Assembly (NCBI GenBank): GCA_031841125.1
Contig: CM063107.1
Coordinates: 22,710,499 to 22,774,498, forward strand
Direction: 5' to 3'
Length of the DNA stretch: 64,000 nucleotides
Source: Acanthococcus lagerstroemiae
Lineage: Eukaryota; Arthropoda; Insecta; Hemiptera; Eriococcidae
The notes below the pieces were generated by a model that had not been told where the DNA came from, made no database searches, and saw only the letters and a program-made list of their open reading frames with translations. This document shows, one piece after another, positions 1-13,388 of the stretch. How positions within the stretch are numbered: the stretch's first letter is position 1; each line of letters starts with the position of its first letter. Both the position numbers and the translations under genes were made by a program.

Positions 1-922
1 CGGACAATTTGTCTTGGAATGTGTTTGATGATGTGTTTCTGAAAATTACATATTCGAGTGTAATCATATTTAGGATATACTTTCATAAATGTCAAGTTAT
101 TCAATGAGTACGTATGGGTACCTATAGCATCCTTGTCCAAAAAATAATTCTAATTTAGGGCAGTGCTGTCGCTATATCCAGACCATTAAATATCCGCAGG
201 TACCTAGTATACGTGCATAAGTAAGAGTTACATTTATTAGTGCAGTTATTGATCTCTCTTGATGACTATTTCTACAAAAGTTTAATTCTTACAAATTTAC
301 CTTAAGTAAATTCTTGTGCAGAATTTCGAGTTTTCATTTTACATATGAAGGTATAAGAGACATACCTGTATCACTATAAATGTAGTTAGAAGGAATATAG
401 AAATATTTGAGCACTTTTATTCCCAAACAGCCATTTTGAAGCAGAAGCAATAAATATGTCGTAGAATATTAGATTCCTTTAAGTTTACTTCACTCTATAC
501 TTATTATATATATATGCTTAATACAAAACTAAACATTTCTCTTTAAAAGTGAGAGTTTAATTACTGTCGGCATCAGGTACCAAAAAACATCATGAAACTA
601 ATTTAGTTTATTTACATTGGTATCGAGCCATACACATGAATTTTCAGCGCTCAAATACTAAAGTCTTCTTCTGTTAAGCATGTTGAATCCATAAACAAGA
701 GCTGCAAGAGCTGCCACGTGCTCGGTGTATTATATACAACAAAACATGACGGGTTATTCATTCCCATTAACTATTCACGTTTTGACACCTGAAAGACCCA
801 ACGAATCATTTACTGAAACTAAGTATATAATTTCATCCTTAAGTATTATATCCACATTCGTAGAGGGCTTCAAAGCAGGGAAGTAATTAGTAGTTCACTA
901 TTTAGATGAATTGGTTTCTCTC
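1..922. other. AT-rich intergenic sequence, no gene seen
   Basis: Only short open frames occur and none shows a recognisable domain or splice structure. There is an AT-rich microsatellite-like stretch near 500-515. No repeat family shared with the rest of the window was noticed. Confidence 0.5.
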
Positions 923-1071
923 CCCGATGCGCAAAATCCCGCCAGTTACCCGGGTAACTAAAGGGGAACCAAGGGTAACTGATGGGTTTCTGGGCAATCT
1001 GAAGGCAACTAAGGCCTGCTAATGGGTAACTTTTCCGCGGATATTTAGAGGGTAACTGATTGCGCATCGGG
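923..1071 (-). repeat. GTTACCC-rich palindromic element, copy A (monomer)
   Basis: A 149-bp element with inverted ends CCCGATGCGCAA and TTGCGCATCGGG. Inside are repeated GTTACCC/GGGTAAC heptamers and the perfect 16-bp palindrome AGTTACCCGGGTAACT. It is the single-unit form; the copies near 13.4, 23.0 and 25.4 kb are dimers of a roughly 120-bp unit. Any open frame read through it is low-complexity and not believable as protein. It is probably a non-autonomous mobile element, class unknown; no clear target duplication is visible. Confidence 0.75.
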
Positions 1072-1225
1072 TCAAGCAGTACTCCTGCAGGATATTGTTC
1101 ATACTAAGCCAAGACACTGAATTGGACCCATCAATACATAAGAGCAAACAGCCAACCACGAGGGGGGGGGGACAACAAGTCGTGAAATAATGTTCAAAAT
1201 TCTTTCGCTCTTAATTAGAGGAACG

Positions 1226-1458
1226 ATATTCCAAAACGGCCTATATCCATTTTTCTTGAAACTCGTTTTATAGCGTTATCTAGTGGAAGATATATGTACT
1301 GTACACCTACACTATCAACCTACCAATATTGAGGTCGATGTTCTGCTAGGCAACCTAAGTGTCACTAGTGACACATATATGGTGTGCACAAAAGAAACAA
1401 CAATTACTTCATTCTCCTGAAATATTTTGAAAAGTGGACAGAGGCCGTTTTGGAATAT
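1226..1458. repeat. Short TIR element with ATATTCCAAAACGGCCT arms
   Basis: The 17-base sequence at 1226-1242 recurs as a perfect inverted copy at 1442-1458 with about 200 bases between. This is the layout of a MITE. No target duplication could be identified. Confidence 0.5.
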
Positions 1459-1625
1459 CACCCCTCTTTTTTCTGTTTTCTTTGGGAAGGGGGAGGGGCT
1501 TTTTGAATGTTTATTCCAGAAGAAACTGATTTAGCATACCTCATGAATGGTTCAGTAGACCGAATTTCAATCAAACCAGCTTCAAAATGGCCACAAAGCA
1601 GACACAATGACTTTGTTCATTCAAG

Positions 1626-1652
1626 TTTTTTTTTTTTTTTTTTTTTTTTTTT
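1626..1652. repeat. T27 homopolymer
   Basis: A run of 27 T. The sequence just after it (about 1655-1690) is similar in inverted orientation to 6697-6735, so the run could be the poly(A) tail of an old minus-strand retroposed sequence. The parent was not identified. Confidence 0.5.
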
Positions 1653-1984
1653 GTGACAAAGCTCTGATGAAGTGTTCCGATTGGCTGTGGATCTATAGAT
1701 CTATAGCCTTAGCAGCAGTTACAGCTGCCAGCTGAAGATTTTTATGTTTTGCTCCAGTTTCCATAACTTGGGTTATTGGAATAGGTCAGAACAAAACTAT
1801 AATCACATTAGGGGCCGAGAAAAAAGGTTCTAGTTCTAACAGTGAAAATCAAATTGTTTTATTGAGAAAGAGAGACAGTAGCGACACCAGTTGATACTTA
1901 TTATTCAATCGAACTCAAATCTGGTGGGGATGGAGACGAACCCGATTCTGAATTTCTGACACCGGGAAGCTGCCAAATACTTTT

Positions 1985-4900
1985 TTGGCCCTTCCCTGGT
2001 GCGGGAGCGATCGTCCCTACAACCTTTTGTTTTTGGCTTCAAAATTATTCGTATATGCCAAACTTTTGGATTTTTATGGGTTATTAAAATTTTATAAATT
2101 TATTTTTCATATCGATTCGATAAGTTGTTCCAACGTGTATTCACACTCATTGTTATTACTGTCAACAGTTAACAGAATCGTGTACAAAATTTCAAACTCA
2201 TCTTATAGGTATGAGTTGCGAGACCACACCACTGTGTGATTTTCTCTGGCCATCTCTTCTTCTCAAAATTATTTCCAGAGATCAGCCTACTGGTGTGTCA
2301 AAGTCTCGGTTCGGTTAGTTTCGCGTTCTACTCCTCGTGGAGAACATAGAAGAGGAAGTACGGAGTCTGCACTCGTCCCGTTCGTCTGAACCTTCTACAG
2401 GAACAACCAACCAACTTTTTTTTTTTTCAAATCGAGTCGACGTATGCGCCTCGATCTTTTGGTGCAAGGCGGTTCGCTACCCACCACCCATTCGTGGCCG
2501 TTTGGGCTAAGACCCTGAGGGGCACCCACGGTACACTTTCCGGTAAGGCCTGATCACCCTTGGTCCGATGACTTCCTTCTCCCGCCAAAAAGCGGCTCCT
2601 ATGTATTTATCTATCTATTTCCTATTATTAAACCTTGATTTGTTCTCCCTAAGCTTTCTCCCTTTCAGTTAGGGCACATTTTTCTGGGCCACCCTTCGCT
2701 TCAATCTCTGATGATAGAGTGACAGCTTTTTGGCTTACAGCTGGGTGCTCATTGTCCTCATGGCTGTGTGAGGATCATGTTATATTTTAACGGCTGCTAT
2801 CATTTCCTATTCTATCTTAATATGTGATCAGAGAAGATACTTTACAGTGTTGTGCACTGTGATCACATTTCTGGTCTAGTTTATTAAATTTTGATCCTAC
2901 CATTTAACGCTAATTATTTCACATTAACGTAATATATTTTAACGTAATCTTTTTGTTATTAACGTAATTATTTATTTATTTATTTTTTGTCTTGGTGTTT
3001 TTCTATTTATCCACATAGGGGTGAGGAGCACACTCCCCTTGGGATTTTATTTTTCATTTTATTTATTTTAGAATTTTAGATTCGGTCGTTTGTGACATTT
3101 CTCACTTTTTTATTTATAACTTCCGTTCATTGAAGTCAATGGAGACTCGACGGTGAAGAAATAATGATTGGTGACAGTAGCTTCGTCCCTGTTACTTCAC
3201 GGTACTACCGTACTACCTGTTCGTACTCGCCAAAATTAGGCAGATGTATCGACCAACCCTAACTAGGGATTGGATCCCGCTTTAATTTAATTGATTTTCA
3301 TTCTTCCACTAAACGTGATTACCTACTACAGTTCTCACCTATTTTTACAGTTTAGATTTTCCTCGTGCCGGATTGCCTGGTGTCTTTCGGAGACGTCTAA
3401 GTGGCCTACTGGGTACTTCCACATTCAACTTAATTAAAGTAACTAATTTAATAGAAATCTGCACTTGAGTGATGACCTTGTTATGAGTAGTATTCCTCTC
3501 TCATTTCTAAATTGAGCAAGCTACTCTCCCTATAGCATTTAATACATTTTTAAGCTGCCAGAATGGCTCGTTGAACCTGACTCGTTCGCTTATTCTACAA
3601 AAAGAATTTTCCGCTTTGGTCAGCGAGGATCTACTGACTTTTCTCCTGGATAGATTTGCCAAAGGGCACGCACCAGTCAGTGCCATGTGTACATCGACAT
3701 CAAAAACCATTAGATTGTTCGAATCTCGCTACAGATTATCGCCTACGTGAAAGGCCTCGTATATCGTGTAATACTTACTCAGGTTGAAAACGTGTCACGC
3801 ATTTTTGAAAGTTATATTCGTTTATTTTGTTTTCAAAATTCGAAATTCGACGGCATTTTCGATCGCCAGAAGTGTTTTATTGCCGTAAGTGACAGAACTG
3901 AAACGCCACAGTCTTATTTTTTGGATCGGCCGCATGGTGAGATGAGAAGGCATGTTGTAAGCCTTGTCCAACAAAGTCTATTTTCGGTTTCTTTTGGTCA
4001 ACCAATGAAGATCTGTGTCTCCCCAAAGTGTTCGCCGTGTCGAGAAATCGCGTTTCCAGTTCCAGGATCCGAGTCCAGACTGATCTATGGCGCGATTCGA
4101 TCCAGATCATGCTGCCACGAGGCAAGATCACGAGGCCGATGCTATGAGATCATAATCGAATTCGCTGCCAATGGCTCCAGGACCTTCCAGTATCGGCTAA
4201 GCATTACGTTTTATTTGTTCATTTTTATGTCAGATTGCGTACCTTAGTCCGATAATTTTCGATTATTATGAGTGTTTACATTGTAAGCCTAGCTCCCCTC
4301 ATTTTGGATTTCGTATTTCGTACCAGTTTTCGAATCAAGTGGGCAAAATTGAGTCTCCTCTAGGAACATCTTTCCTAGGAATAACCAACCCAAAATTTAT
4401 TGGAATTTTCGTTTTAGTAGGGTGAGCAGCTTAGTAACTTGGGTAATGAGTCTTCTACGTGTGATAGAAACGTGCTGTAGGCGATTCACATTCGCCTCAA
4501 ATTGGAGTTTTGGGACAAGTTACTGTGCTATGTTATTCTTCAGTTCGTTCCTGCACCTTATCATCTATTGTCGAGTTGCTGGAAGATTTGTAGCAGTGGC
4601 GCCACTTCGCAGATCTAGATCCATCACCTCGAGATGCAGACCATACGTTCGGTAACGTTCCAGTTTATCCAGCATTGGATCACGTAACTCCAGTTTGAGT
4701 CCTTTTTGGTATCTTTAGCTGAAATGCTAGGTAAAATACCTTATTTTTGGTTTTTCATCCTCGACCCGTGGTAGTGCGATTCGCGAGTGCTAGCCTTAAG
4801 ATTCGTGCTTACCAGGGAGCCGACGCCCTGTTAAACCCGCGTGTATGATCCAGAAAGGGCGCGGAATAGAAATTCCCTTTACTTTCGATCTTGGTGCTAT

Positions 4901-6060
4901 CAAAATTCTGGGGCTAAAATCAATCTGTTTTATTTTTGTTTATTTCAACCTCCCCCTATGTTTTTTATTCAAAATTCAGTGGAAAGCCTACGCGGAAATC
5001 ACGCAAAGGCTCAGTATCCTGGTTACTGCACGTTCAGGGCGGGTGTTTCAAAATTTCAGGTCCTGAGAGACCATTCAAAATCAGTTCGTGACGAAGGAAT
5101 CGTCACCAAATCCGTGACCATCGAAAGCGATCATTCCTAGGAATTCAGTCACTTCTCGAGTTCTTAAATCTAGATTTGTACCCTAATTTATCTAAATTTG
5201 AATGCCTCCCTGGGAGAAGGGGTCTCCCGATGGAGTAATTTTTCAATTTCACACTTCCTAGTCTAATGCTTTTGGTTAATTTCATCTTCCAGCCTGTGAT
5301 GCTGATGAGTGTTTATTTATTCTAAATCTTAGGGGAGAGAGGACCCTATTTTCACATTGTTATCACTCAATGCAGTCTGATTGTAATGTTTATTTATTTA
5401 TTATTGAATTCGAGCCCATATTGGAGGGCATATATCTAATTTTTGATCGCGTACGAACAGAAGTATCGCGAAGTAAGAGCCACTGGCTCCATGTTTATTT
5501 ACAAAACTGTCGAACATCTCCATTGAGCCGTATTTTATTTTTATTATTTTCCTTGCATGAATTTTCAATTTTATTTTTCATTCATGATTTATTTTTCAAT
5601 TTACAATACACGAATTCTTGTGCTGTGTGACATATGACTCTCATAATTTTAGTAGAGGTGAATTTGGAATAACTTTATCTTTTTGTTTATTTTATCGAAA
5701 ATGCGTGAACGTACCACCATGCAAAGTGTTTGATTCATGGTACGGTGGCATCCCTGGACTATTTTCAAAATTAATTTTCCATTTAGTGGACCTCTTTTCA
5801 TTCAGGGACATGAAGAGTGGTTTCCCAAGTATTTACGTCCATTCTGATGGCTCAGGTCTTCAGCATTATTCGTTAATGAAGTACACTGGGAACAGGGGTC
5901 ATCGTGGACTCGCCCAGATTCCTGTGGGGCTTGGTGGTAGTCTGTGGTTAAACATCTATGAGTATGGTGATAGTAGGCTGAACGTTCGTTATTACGAGTT
6001 ATTAGCCCCCTCAGTCGGCAATCTACTATCGGTATTTTCCTACAGGTGAGATCCCTGGGA
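1985..6060. other. Unassigned 4-kb region, T-rich, no convincing gene
   Basis: The stretch has a uniform style: many TTTATTTATTTT tracts alternating with higher-GC segments (about 2440-2600, 3360-3420, 4020-4150). The longest open frame is 166 codons, at 3747-4247 on the plus strand, with an overlapping 84-codon frame on the other strand. Neither shows a domain I recognise, and stops are frequent elsewhere. It could be a decayed retroelement, a long non-coding transcript or plain intergenic DNA. I see no reverse transcriptase, protease or integrase motif. Confidence 0.3.
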
Positions 6061-6959
6061 GAAGCTCGTTTTCTTCTTGGGCTCTTATTCCGAAATTTGG
6101 GCGGGACATCTGGCTTTCAGGAAATTTTGCTACATACGCATCATTATTTCAGTGGAAAAAAGGGTGGCCTTATTAAGACCACCGCGTGGCCTCATAAAGA
6201 CTCCTGGCCCTAATATGGCCTTTTTTGGTCTTCCACCAGGACCGTTTTTCGAAAGAGGAGGAGTGATTTGACTCACTTTTTCTCATAGAAAGGTTGTACT
6301 ACACCCTTTACACTTCAACTATACCAAGTTTAGTACAATTCAATCAAGAACTTAATTTTTTACAGAATATCTCCCTTAGCGTGGCCTTATTTGGGCCGAC
6401 TACCTTAATTAAAATCTTACTTCAAATATAACAGAATTTTTTCAATGTATTCGGTGTTTGAACTGCTCTGAGTACATATATATTTTTTTAAATTATAACG
6501 CTTGGTAGTCTGTGAACGTATATATATATGAATATTCGCTTGTATCTAATAGATAATTAATTTGAGAATTTTAAAGTAGCTCATATTTTAACAGGAAAAA
6601 CTGCATTACATCCTATTTAAACTAGTTCTTCCTACAATAACTACATATGAAGATTCTTTAACCTTTATCAGGCTTTTGTCACCGGTACTGAAGCGAAAGC
6701 TCTAGCCAATCAGAATGCTCCATCAGAGCTTCATCCCAAAAAGGCCTCGAAACTGACTAAGTAATTGTGTCTGTTTCGCGGCCACATTGAGATTAATTTG
6801 TGATTAAGTTAGAGCTGGTTCGAGACCTTACTACCTTACTGAGGCCGGTTTGTTACCGCATTGTAACTGGTTCACGATTAAATGGAAACAGGTTTTTGAC
6901 TATATTGAGGCTGTTTTCTAACTAAGTGACCAAACTGAGACAGTTCTGCACCATATCTA

Positions 6960-7138
6960 AGGGTCCGTAAATTTCGTATGGGTATGTTTATCCGCCATTT
7001 TGGTCCTTAGTTTTCTCAACAACCAGCGAACGCATCAGGGAACGTGTCACGAGGTACGATTGGGGTTCCATAGGGAATGAAAGGATAAAATGGTGGTTGA
7101 GCATTCCTATACAAATTTTACATAGCCTTACCATAACG
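6960..7138. mobile_element. MITE, AGGGCTCTGTAAA family, copy 1
   Basis: The left end reads AGGGTCCGTAAATTTCGTAT and the right end is its degenerate inverted copy. The interior contains GCCATTTTGG close to the left arm, as in the related copies at 36257-36432 and 62550-62720. It is diverged, non-coding and about 180 bp. Confidence 0.55.
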
Positions 7139-7661
7139 GGGCTAGTCAGTTCTACAACCATTATCAGGCCCGTAGAGAGCCTCGTCCAGGTCTGGGGCTA
7201 GAAATAAAAGAGGTCCTTCCCCTCATAACAAATCTTAGTGAGGGAAATTTTCCTGCTGGCTTTCCGTGATTGGAGCGCAGGCGCAACGAGGCAATGTATA
7301 TACACTGTATTTCTCATTTTTTCTGGGATTTTTTTCTCTCTGCCGGGCCCTTAGCTTTCCCGGGCCCGGGGACAAAATACCCACTCCCCCCTCTTCAGGC
7401 CTAACCATTACGGGACTAGTTTTAAATAGACGCGGATTCGTAAACGAATTAAGGCGCATAAATGTAAAAAACGGCTGGTTTGTGATTAGTCATTTACTAG
7501 TGATTGAATATAGATCCGCAGTATGGGCTGATGGTTTCGGGAGGAGGGCTCTAAAAACTGAGTTTTTCTTTGTAACATATCTGACCAATTTATAACCATA
7601 TCAATGATTCTTCGTTAAAAACCTTATTCTTATTTTCGTTTGTAGAAATAGGATGTATATA
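7139..7661. other. Intergenic sequence, no gene seen
   Basis: A 109-codon plus-strand frame (7266-7595) and an opposing frame overlap here. Neither shows a recognisable domain and both look like chance. A GGGCCC-rich patch lies near 7345-7370. Confidence 0.4.
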
Positions 7662-9828
7662 CAGGGTGTCCGAGTTTCGGTTGCTAAGCGGGGAGGAATG
7701 AATAGCACTTGAGTAGACAAAGCAAAAGTGTTATTATCACCTTTTGCCTAATCACAAAATTGAAGGCATAAAATAATAGAAATAAAAGAATATAAATAGA
7801 AATTAATGTTTTTTAATAAATGGAATACCACGACGATATATTATATTTTCTGATTATTTTATTTTATGAAATTCTCTATCATCAATTGGTTCAATTATAT
7901 CATTTTTATTTATTATTATATTTATCTCATCTTTGTAAAAATCGAAAAATTCACCAATTTTGACCCATTATAAAAATCACGAGTAATGATGTTGCCCAGT
8001 CTACAATGATGCCATGTTACAGCACTCACTTAGAGCGATATCCGGCCTGCTCTGAAAATTTAAGCAGGTAAATGGCATCCAAAATTCAGAAATTTCAATT
8101 TTTTACAAAATTGTGCAAAAAACCTACTTTTACTGAATCCCAACATGAATAACCAAAGGCCGGCGTACAGTTCTCATTATCAAAACTGGTAGCCCTGATT
8201 CAGATGAACAAAAAATCATACCACTATCTCCTTCCAGTTTTCAGAATTTAAAAAGTTATGTCGCGTTGAAGTTCATGAAGCTTCTGAAATGATCGAAAAA
8301 TGAACCTTATGATTAAAGAAGAAAAAGAAAAAAAAAAGAAAAATAACAAACGCTTCTAATTTATTGTAACTTTCAATAGTCGTTATGCCTGAATGAATGA
8401 CTGGCGTTACATGAAGACTCCATCTGTTGAACTAGTTGTCTAACCACCATCAAATAGGCACTGGAATACAAGAAGACCTCTCGCTGAAAGTAGATGAATG
8501 AAACTTGATTCATTTTATGACAAGCCATTGTTATGGTTTGTGCACTTTCGCTGCAAATTAACAACAGGCTTTAATTCTGTTCAGTTTTTTAGCAGCATTT
8601 GTCTTCTGTACACTAACTGATTTCCCCACATTATAAAAGAAATCTAAAAATTTGAGACGTTACCAGATTGAGAATAAATTTTTTAAGTAAATTATTTCAA
8701 AAAATTTATCAGATCTTACTGAATGTACCAGTTATCCCTCCGATTAAAAGTGCGCTTTACTTTTATCTTCTGTTAGGATGTCTGCAAACTCGACGTTTTC
8801 TTGCAAAAATTTGAAACCTGGAAGCAAGAGACTTGGCTTTTCTTCTGAAGTTCGCCACTGTACGCAGTGGTGTAGCGTCGGGGAGGGAGGGGGGGGGGGT
8901 TCATGCCCTCTCAATATTTTTACATAGTCCTCTAATATCGGCGATTTAAAAAAAAAAAAAACTACAATTTTCGACTTTTTCTCCCTTGAAAACCTTATTG
9001 TGCCCCCCCCAACCCCTAGCTGCGCCATTGACTGTATGACATAATTTCTCGTGAATTTCCGTCGAACGTCGGTTACGCGGTGTAGAAATGTATTACACTT
9101 CGTAATTCACAAGCAACGCACGTCGAAATGTTGGCTCATTTTTGTAGCACTGATAGCAACTCCAGTTCTATTCCAGAGTGTGCAAAACTCAAGATTTACA
9201 TTTCCCATTCATTTCGTTTTATTTTATTTTTGTTTCTGCTTACGAATTTAGGGAAACTTACTTTTGAGCGGAGCCTAGAAACCAAATAGCTTTCCCCCTA
9301 ACAGTTTAATTTTTAGGGCGAGTTAAATTTTCTGTTTTTTTTTTTAATTTGAAAGTACTTCAACGTGTCTTAATTTTTAAATTCTGAAAACTGGAAGGAG
9401 ATAGTGGTATGATTTTTTGTTCATCTGAATCAGGGCTACCAGTTTTGATAATGAGAACTGTACGCCGGCCTTTGGTTATTCATGTTGGGATTCAGTAAAA
9501 GTAGGCTTTTTGCACAATTTTGTAAAAAATTGAAATTTCTGAATTTTGGATGCCATTTACCTGCTTAAATTTTCAGAGCAGGCCGGATTTCGTAATAACT
9601 TGTTTTGTTACTCTACGTGAGTGCTGTACCATGGCATCATTGTAGACTGGGCAACATCATTACTCGTGATTTTTGTAATAGGTCAAAATTAGTGAATTTT
9701 TCGATTTTTACAAAGATGCGGCGCCTTCAATTTTGTGATTAGGCAAAAGGTGATAATAACACTTTTGCTTTGTCTATTCAAGTACTATTCATTCCTTCCC
9801 GCTTAGCAACCGAAACTCAGACACCCTG
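7662..9828. mobile_element. Long-TIR (foldback) element with CAGGGTGTC ends and TA target duplication
   Basis: The left end TACAGGGTGTCCGAGTTTCG and the inverted right end (…AAACTCAGACACCCTGTA) flank 2.17 kb, with TA on both sides (7660-7661, 9829-9830). The arms are roughly 450-580 bp: sequence at about 7980-8245 reappears inverted at about 9375-9690. They differ by scattered substitutions and small indels, for example a short extra stretch near 9595-9615. The loop holds no transposase and contains a nested hAT MITE at 8865-9030. The TA duplication and end sequence suggest a non-autonomous Tc1/mariner-type element. A relative with the same outer bases lies at 60036-61581. Confidence 0.8.
8865..9030. 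mobile_element. hAT-like MITE, CAGTGGCGTAGC family, copy 1 (nested)
   Basis: Ends are CAGTGGTGTAGCG and CTGCGCCATTG. The element is flanked by 8-bp direct repeats ACTGTACG (8857-8864) and ACTGTATG (9031-9038), one mismatch, which is the hAT superfamily signature. The inside holds a G run, a C run and an A run and is homologous to 38554-38702 in inverted orientation. It carries no gene. It inserted into the loop of the long-TIR element at 7662-9828, so it is younger than that element. Confidence 0.8.
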
Positions 9829-9838
9829 TATATGAATC

Positions 9839-12078
9839 GTAACAATTACCAGTTTCGATTAGTTCAAAATATTGCTGTCGATGATTCTAAAATGAATCAC
9901 CCTACGACATTCGAATTTTACGACTCAGCCCCCATAGAATTTAATAAATAGCCAACACTAGCGTAAGTACATACAGTCACGTTTATGTAATTTCATGACT
10001 GCCCCCGTGTTGTTTCAATCCCAGTAAACTGTACTTCCCCAAAGTAGGTATCTTTTCGCTCTCTCATCTAAAAATGGGCCACTGAATCATTCGATAGGAT
10101 TTAGATAATGAGAGGCCGAAGCTATATTAAATATCAGTTTGCAGTTAGCACCTTGAAAACACTGGCTGAGCCGAGAAAATGGTATGCAGACTGAATGAGC
10201 GGCGAAAGTACTTTCTGGATAAAATCCAAATTTTCTTATAGAGGCAGAAATTCTTTTCCTCGTACGAGTGTGACACCGTTTTTAACCATTTCGAACAGTG
10301 GAACCGTTTCGAGCTCAGCAGACTAATTTACTGTAAGTTAGTGCTCGATGTACGTGTTCAAAAACTGAGCTATGATTGCAAAAATGCAGAACTTTTTAAA
10401 ACTAAAATTTATGCAATTTACGTTACGAGCAGAGTATAGCATGGCCGGGCCCGTATAGAGAAAACTTCTCCACAAGTGAGGGCAGCTGGTAACAATAGAC
10501 CATAATTTATTGTCAGTTAGAAAAAAAAGAAGAAAAAACAGTTTATTAGTTATCTATTTTTGATTTTCATCTAACTACAAATATTTCAACGAGCAAGATT
10601 TTCTTTTTAGATTTTTTAGTTTCTTTGGGTGGGACTGCTAAAGTATGGGGGGGGGGGGAACTAGAACCGATATTTAGTCTAGGGAGTAAGGCTCTCCCCT
10701 CAATTTCTTCAGTGCTAAGGACTTGGGCAGATCTCTTATTTTTAAAATTCGGGTTGAGGAAATAAAATTGTAAATAAAACTGTAACATTCATAGTGTGCG
10801 ATGTAGTAGATATAGCTTCACACTCCACACGTGTTAACCTTTATCTCGCATTTTTTGCATTTCTCCAACTTGTCCGTTTTTTAGACCACTGAGCGAAATA
10901 AACAATAAAATTTGAGCTATATGTGTAAGCTTTGCGAAGAATTCAACGCCGAGATATTTATAGCATAAGACAGTGGTCTGCGAAGGTAGTTACGCGAGCT
11001 TGCAACCATGATTGTAACTCGCACATGTATTGGGATGATTCCTTAACCTCCTCCGAAAACATGTGACCACCACTTTGCACGGTCACATCGCGGAGTTACA
11101 TTCATAAAACTGGCGTTACAGTGTTACCAGAAAAAAGAAGTAGCTCGCACATATTTTCGATATATTGGTAGTCTCTGTAGCAATCTAGAGATTCGAGATA
11201 TTTTACAATATTTCTGCAGTGCTGCTGCATCGAATAGTAGCGTCGGAGTGGAGGTAAGGGGTATATTATACCACAACCTCCAACAAAAAAATATTGGAGG
11301 CAAAGAGAATTATTTGTGTCCCCCCACCCCCCACCCGCGCTCCCGAAAAGATTGAAAAACTATTCAGTAAGTTATTGAAAAGACACCTTGAGAGATTTCA
11401 GGAACAAAATTTACGAGCTTTTTGGGGATTCACAGGATTCTTTGCTTATTCTTGTGAAATACTGTGCATGTCGACAGAAACATCGACATCAGTACCGACT
11501 TTATATTTTTTTCACGTTTTTCGAGTTTTCTTATCCAAATACTTTGGAACACATTGTGTTAAAACCCAACCGTATGAGAATTATGACAATAGTTTATACA
11601 AAAACTATTCAGTCTAAGCCATTTGTCGAGTAGACATGTCAATACAAAAAATGTCAAGTACAGTGTGGTCTACTTTAATATACGTATATGATCCTCTATG
11701 TTCAAGCCCACCTAGTGTGTCAAAAAATCAATTTTCACTTTTTGGGTGTTTGGGAATGTCGAAGACGTGTTCTTTCATGTAGGACTTGTCCCATTTTATG
11801 AAAAGTTATAAAACTCTCCGATAACATATCTATGTTAAAACCCTCCTAGTATGTCGAAAACCACTTGCGGGCAGAGAACTCTGATTTTTGTGTTCAAACC
11901 GAGCTGAATAGTTAGTGTGAACATAGCTCAATTATTTGAAGCCAGTTCCGAGTGGATTGGGTGACGAGTACGAGACAATTCAAAAAACCATGAGGGGGTG
12001 GGGGCACTTTAATCACAGTTCTAGAGAAAACCGGTTTTGACACCCTAGGTGGGTTTCAACATAGAGAGTCACATATGC
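9839..12078. other. Intergenic sequence, no gene seen
   Basis: No exon-like or domain-bearing frame was found. The 107-codon plus-strand frame at 11294-11617 has no recognisable domain. Homopolymer G/C runs occur at about 10650 and 11320. The stretch 11700-12050 has two related segments in opposite orientation ending in CCCACCTAG / CTAGGTGGG, possibly an old TIR element. Confidence 0.4.
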
Positions 12079-12482
12079 TACCGTTAATGTGTATAATCAG
12101 TTAAAGTGTATAATTTCATAAAATACTTACCCATCTGCTGCCCTTCATTCCTTGTCTTATTGACGGACCGAGGTGAAATTCAATAAACCTGCAGTTTTCA
12201 TTTTTCTACATCTCATTTGGAAATTTCAGCCCTGTCAACTTCAAAGAGCAATACAGAGACCAAAACAATCAAAACTCCTGATTTCTCACGATTTATAGCC
12301 CTTGGAAGACGTTCTTTCAAAGCAACCAGGCTGAAACTTTGAATTATTTTGTAAACAGATGACAGTTAAGACCTCCAGAATTTTCAGCCAATTACTCCGT
12401 AAGGGGAAGAATTAGGGGCTAGAAACTAGTGAGCATTTTAATGAAATTGTATACTTTAACTGATTATACACATTAACGGTAC
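12079..12482. mobile_element. MITE with ACCGTTAATGTGTATAATCA arms
   Basis: About 45 bases at the left end (from 12079) recur as an inverted copy ending near 12482, with one or two differences. The 400-bp span has no coding potential. No target duplication was resolved. Confidence 0.65.
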
Positions 12483-13213
12483 GTAACATATACATTAATG
12501 TTGATATATAGGTAATGTCGATAGGTACCTGCCGACTGTATATGTACATATTCTCAACTAAAATGTCGACTGTATGAAAACTTGTCAACAACTAGGGGAG
12601 GATAGGGAGAATTGAGACAAGGGGAATAATGAGACAATGCACATTTAGCCGACACTACAAACTATAAATGGCAATAACACAGCATCACATATTCATCAAA
12701 ACTATTCAGTAGGGTAACATTACCACAAAAAAAAGTTTCAGTTCTATAGATTAGTAGTTGTGATTTTGATAATGTGGCCCGAAATGTGGTTAATTTTTTA
12801 GTTTTTAGCATTTAGAAAAAAACGTTTACATGATGAAAAATTTGGTATTTGCGAAGTAAGTCATATCTTGTTTAAAGTAAGATAACTTTAGTAACCAAAC
12901 TGTACTAAAACCGTTTTTTTTTTTTCAGGAAGTTGTTTCCAAGTTATAAACGATTGAACAGTTTTGCCGCTTCAGGGAGCAATAAGCCAACTTTTTAGAT
13001 AAAATATCAGAAATTTTCGTTGATGCAGAATTTTTACGACGTATGAATTTCTCACCCACCAAAACTGAATGAATGTGTTGACTGCTGTACATTAAACAAC
13101 CACAGGTAGCTTTTTTGAATTAAACTTGAAAACCAACCCTCAGAGGAGCCTTATCAGTTGACTAATTTTTGTCTCATTGGTCCCTATTTACAATTTTTCC
13201 CACTTTTTCCCCC

Positions 13214-13388
13214 CTTCAATTTCAGAATACCAAGAATTCATGTTCGAAAGACTACAAAAGGTATGACCAAGGATGAAGATATGTTGAGAGCTGTTTCTGA
13301 CTTAGAGGAAAAGAATGACAATGAAGAAAATTTCTTGAGCAACGAGCCGGTAATTTTGACTGAAGGGGAATATGAACTAGTAGAGTTC
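13214..13388 (+). pseudogene. Possible exon remnant interrupted by a GTTACCC element
   Basis: After a good acceptor (polypyrimidine tract then TTCAATTTCAG) an open frame of about 58 codons follows. It is rich in acidic and lysine residues and ends in TEGEYELVEF. The GTTACCC element at 13388-13631 begins exactly there and supplies the stop. The final motif resembles the small beta-rich tail of some insect pogo-like transposases, but this is weak. It could equally be chance. Confidence 0.25.

Noticed and set aside
3747..4247. 166-codon plus-strand frame as a protein-coding gene
   Set aside because: No domain, no splice context, an overlapping frame on the other strand and stop-rich surroundings; composition alone can explain it.
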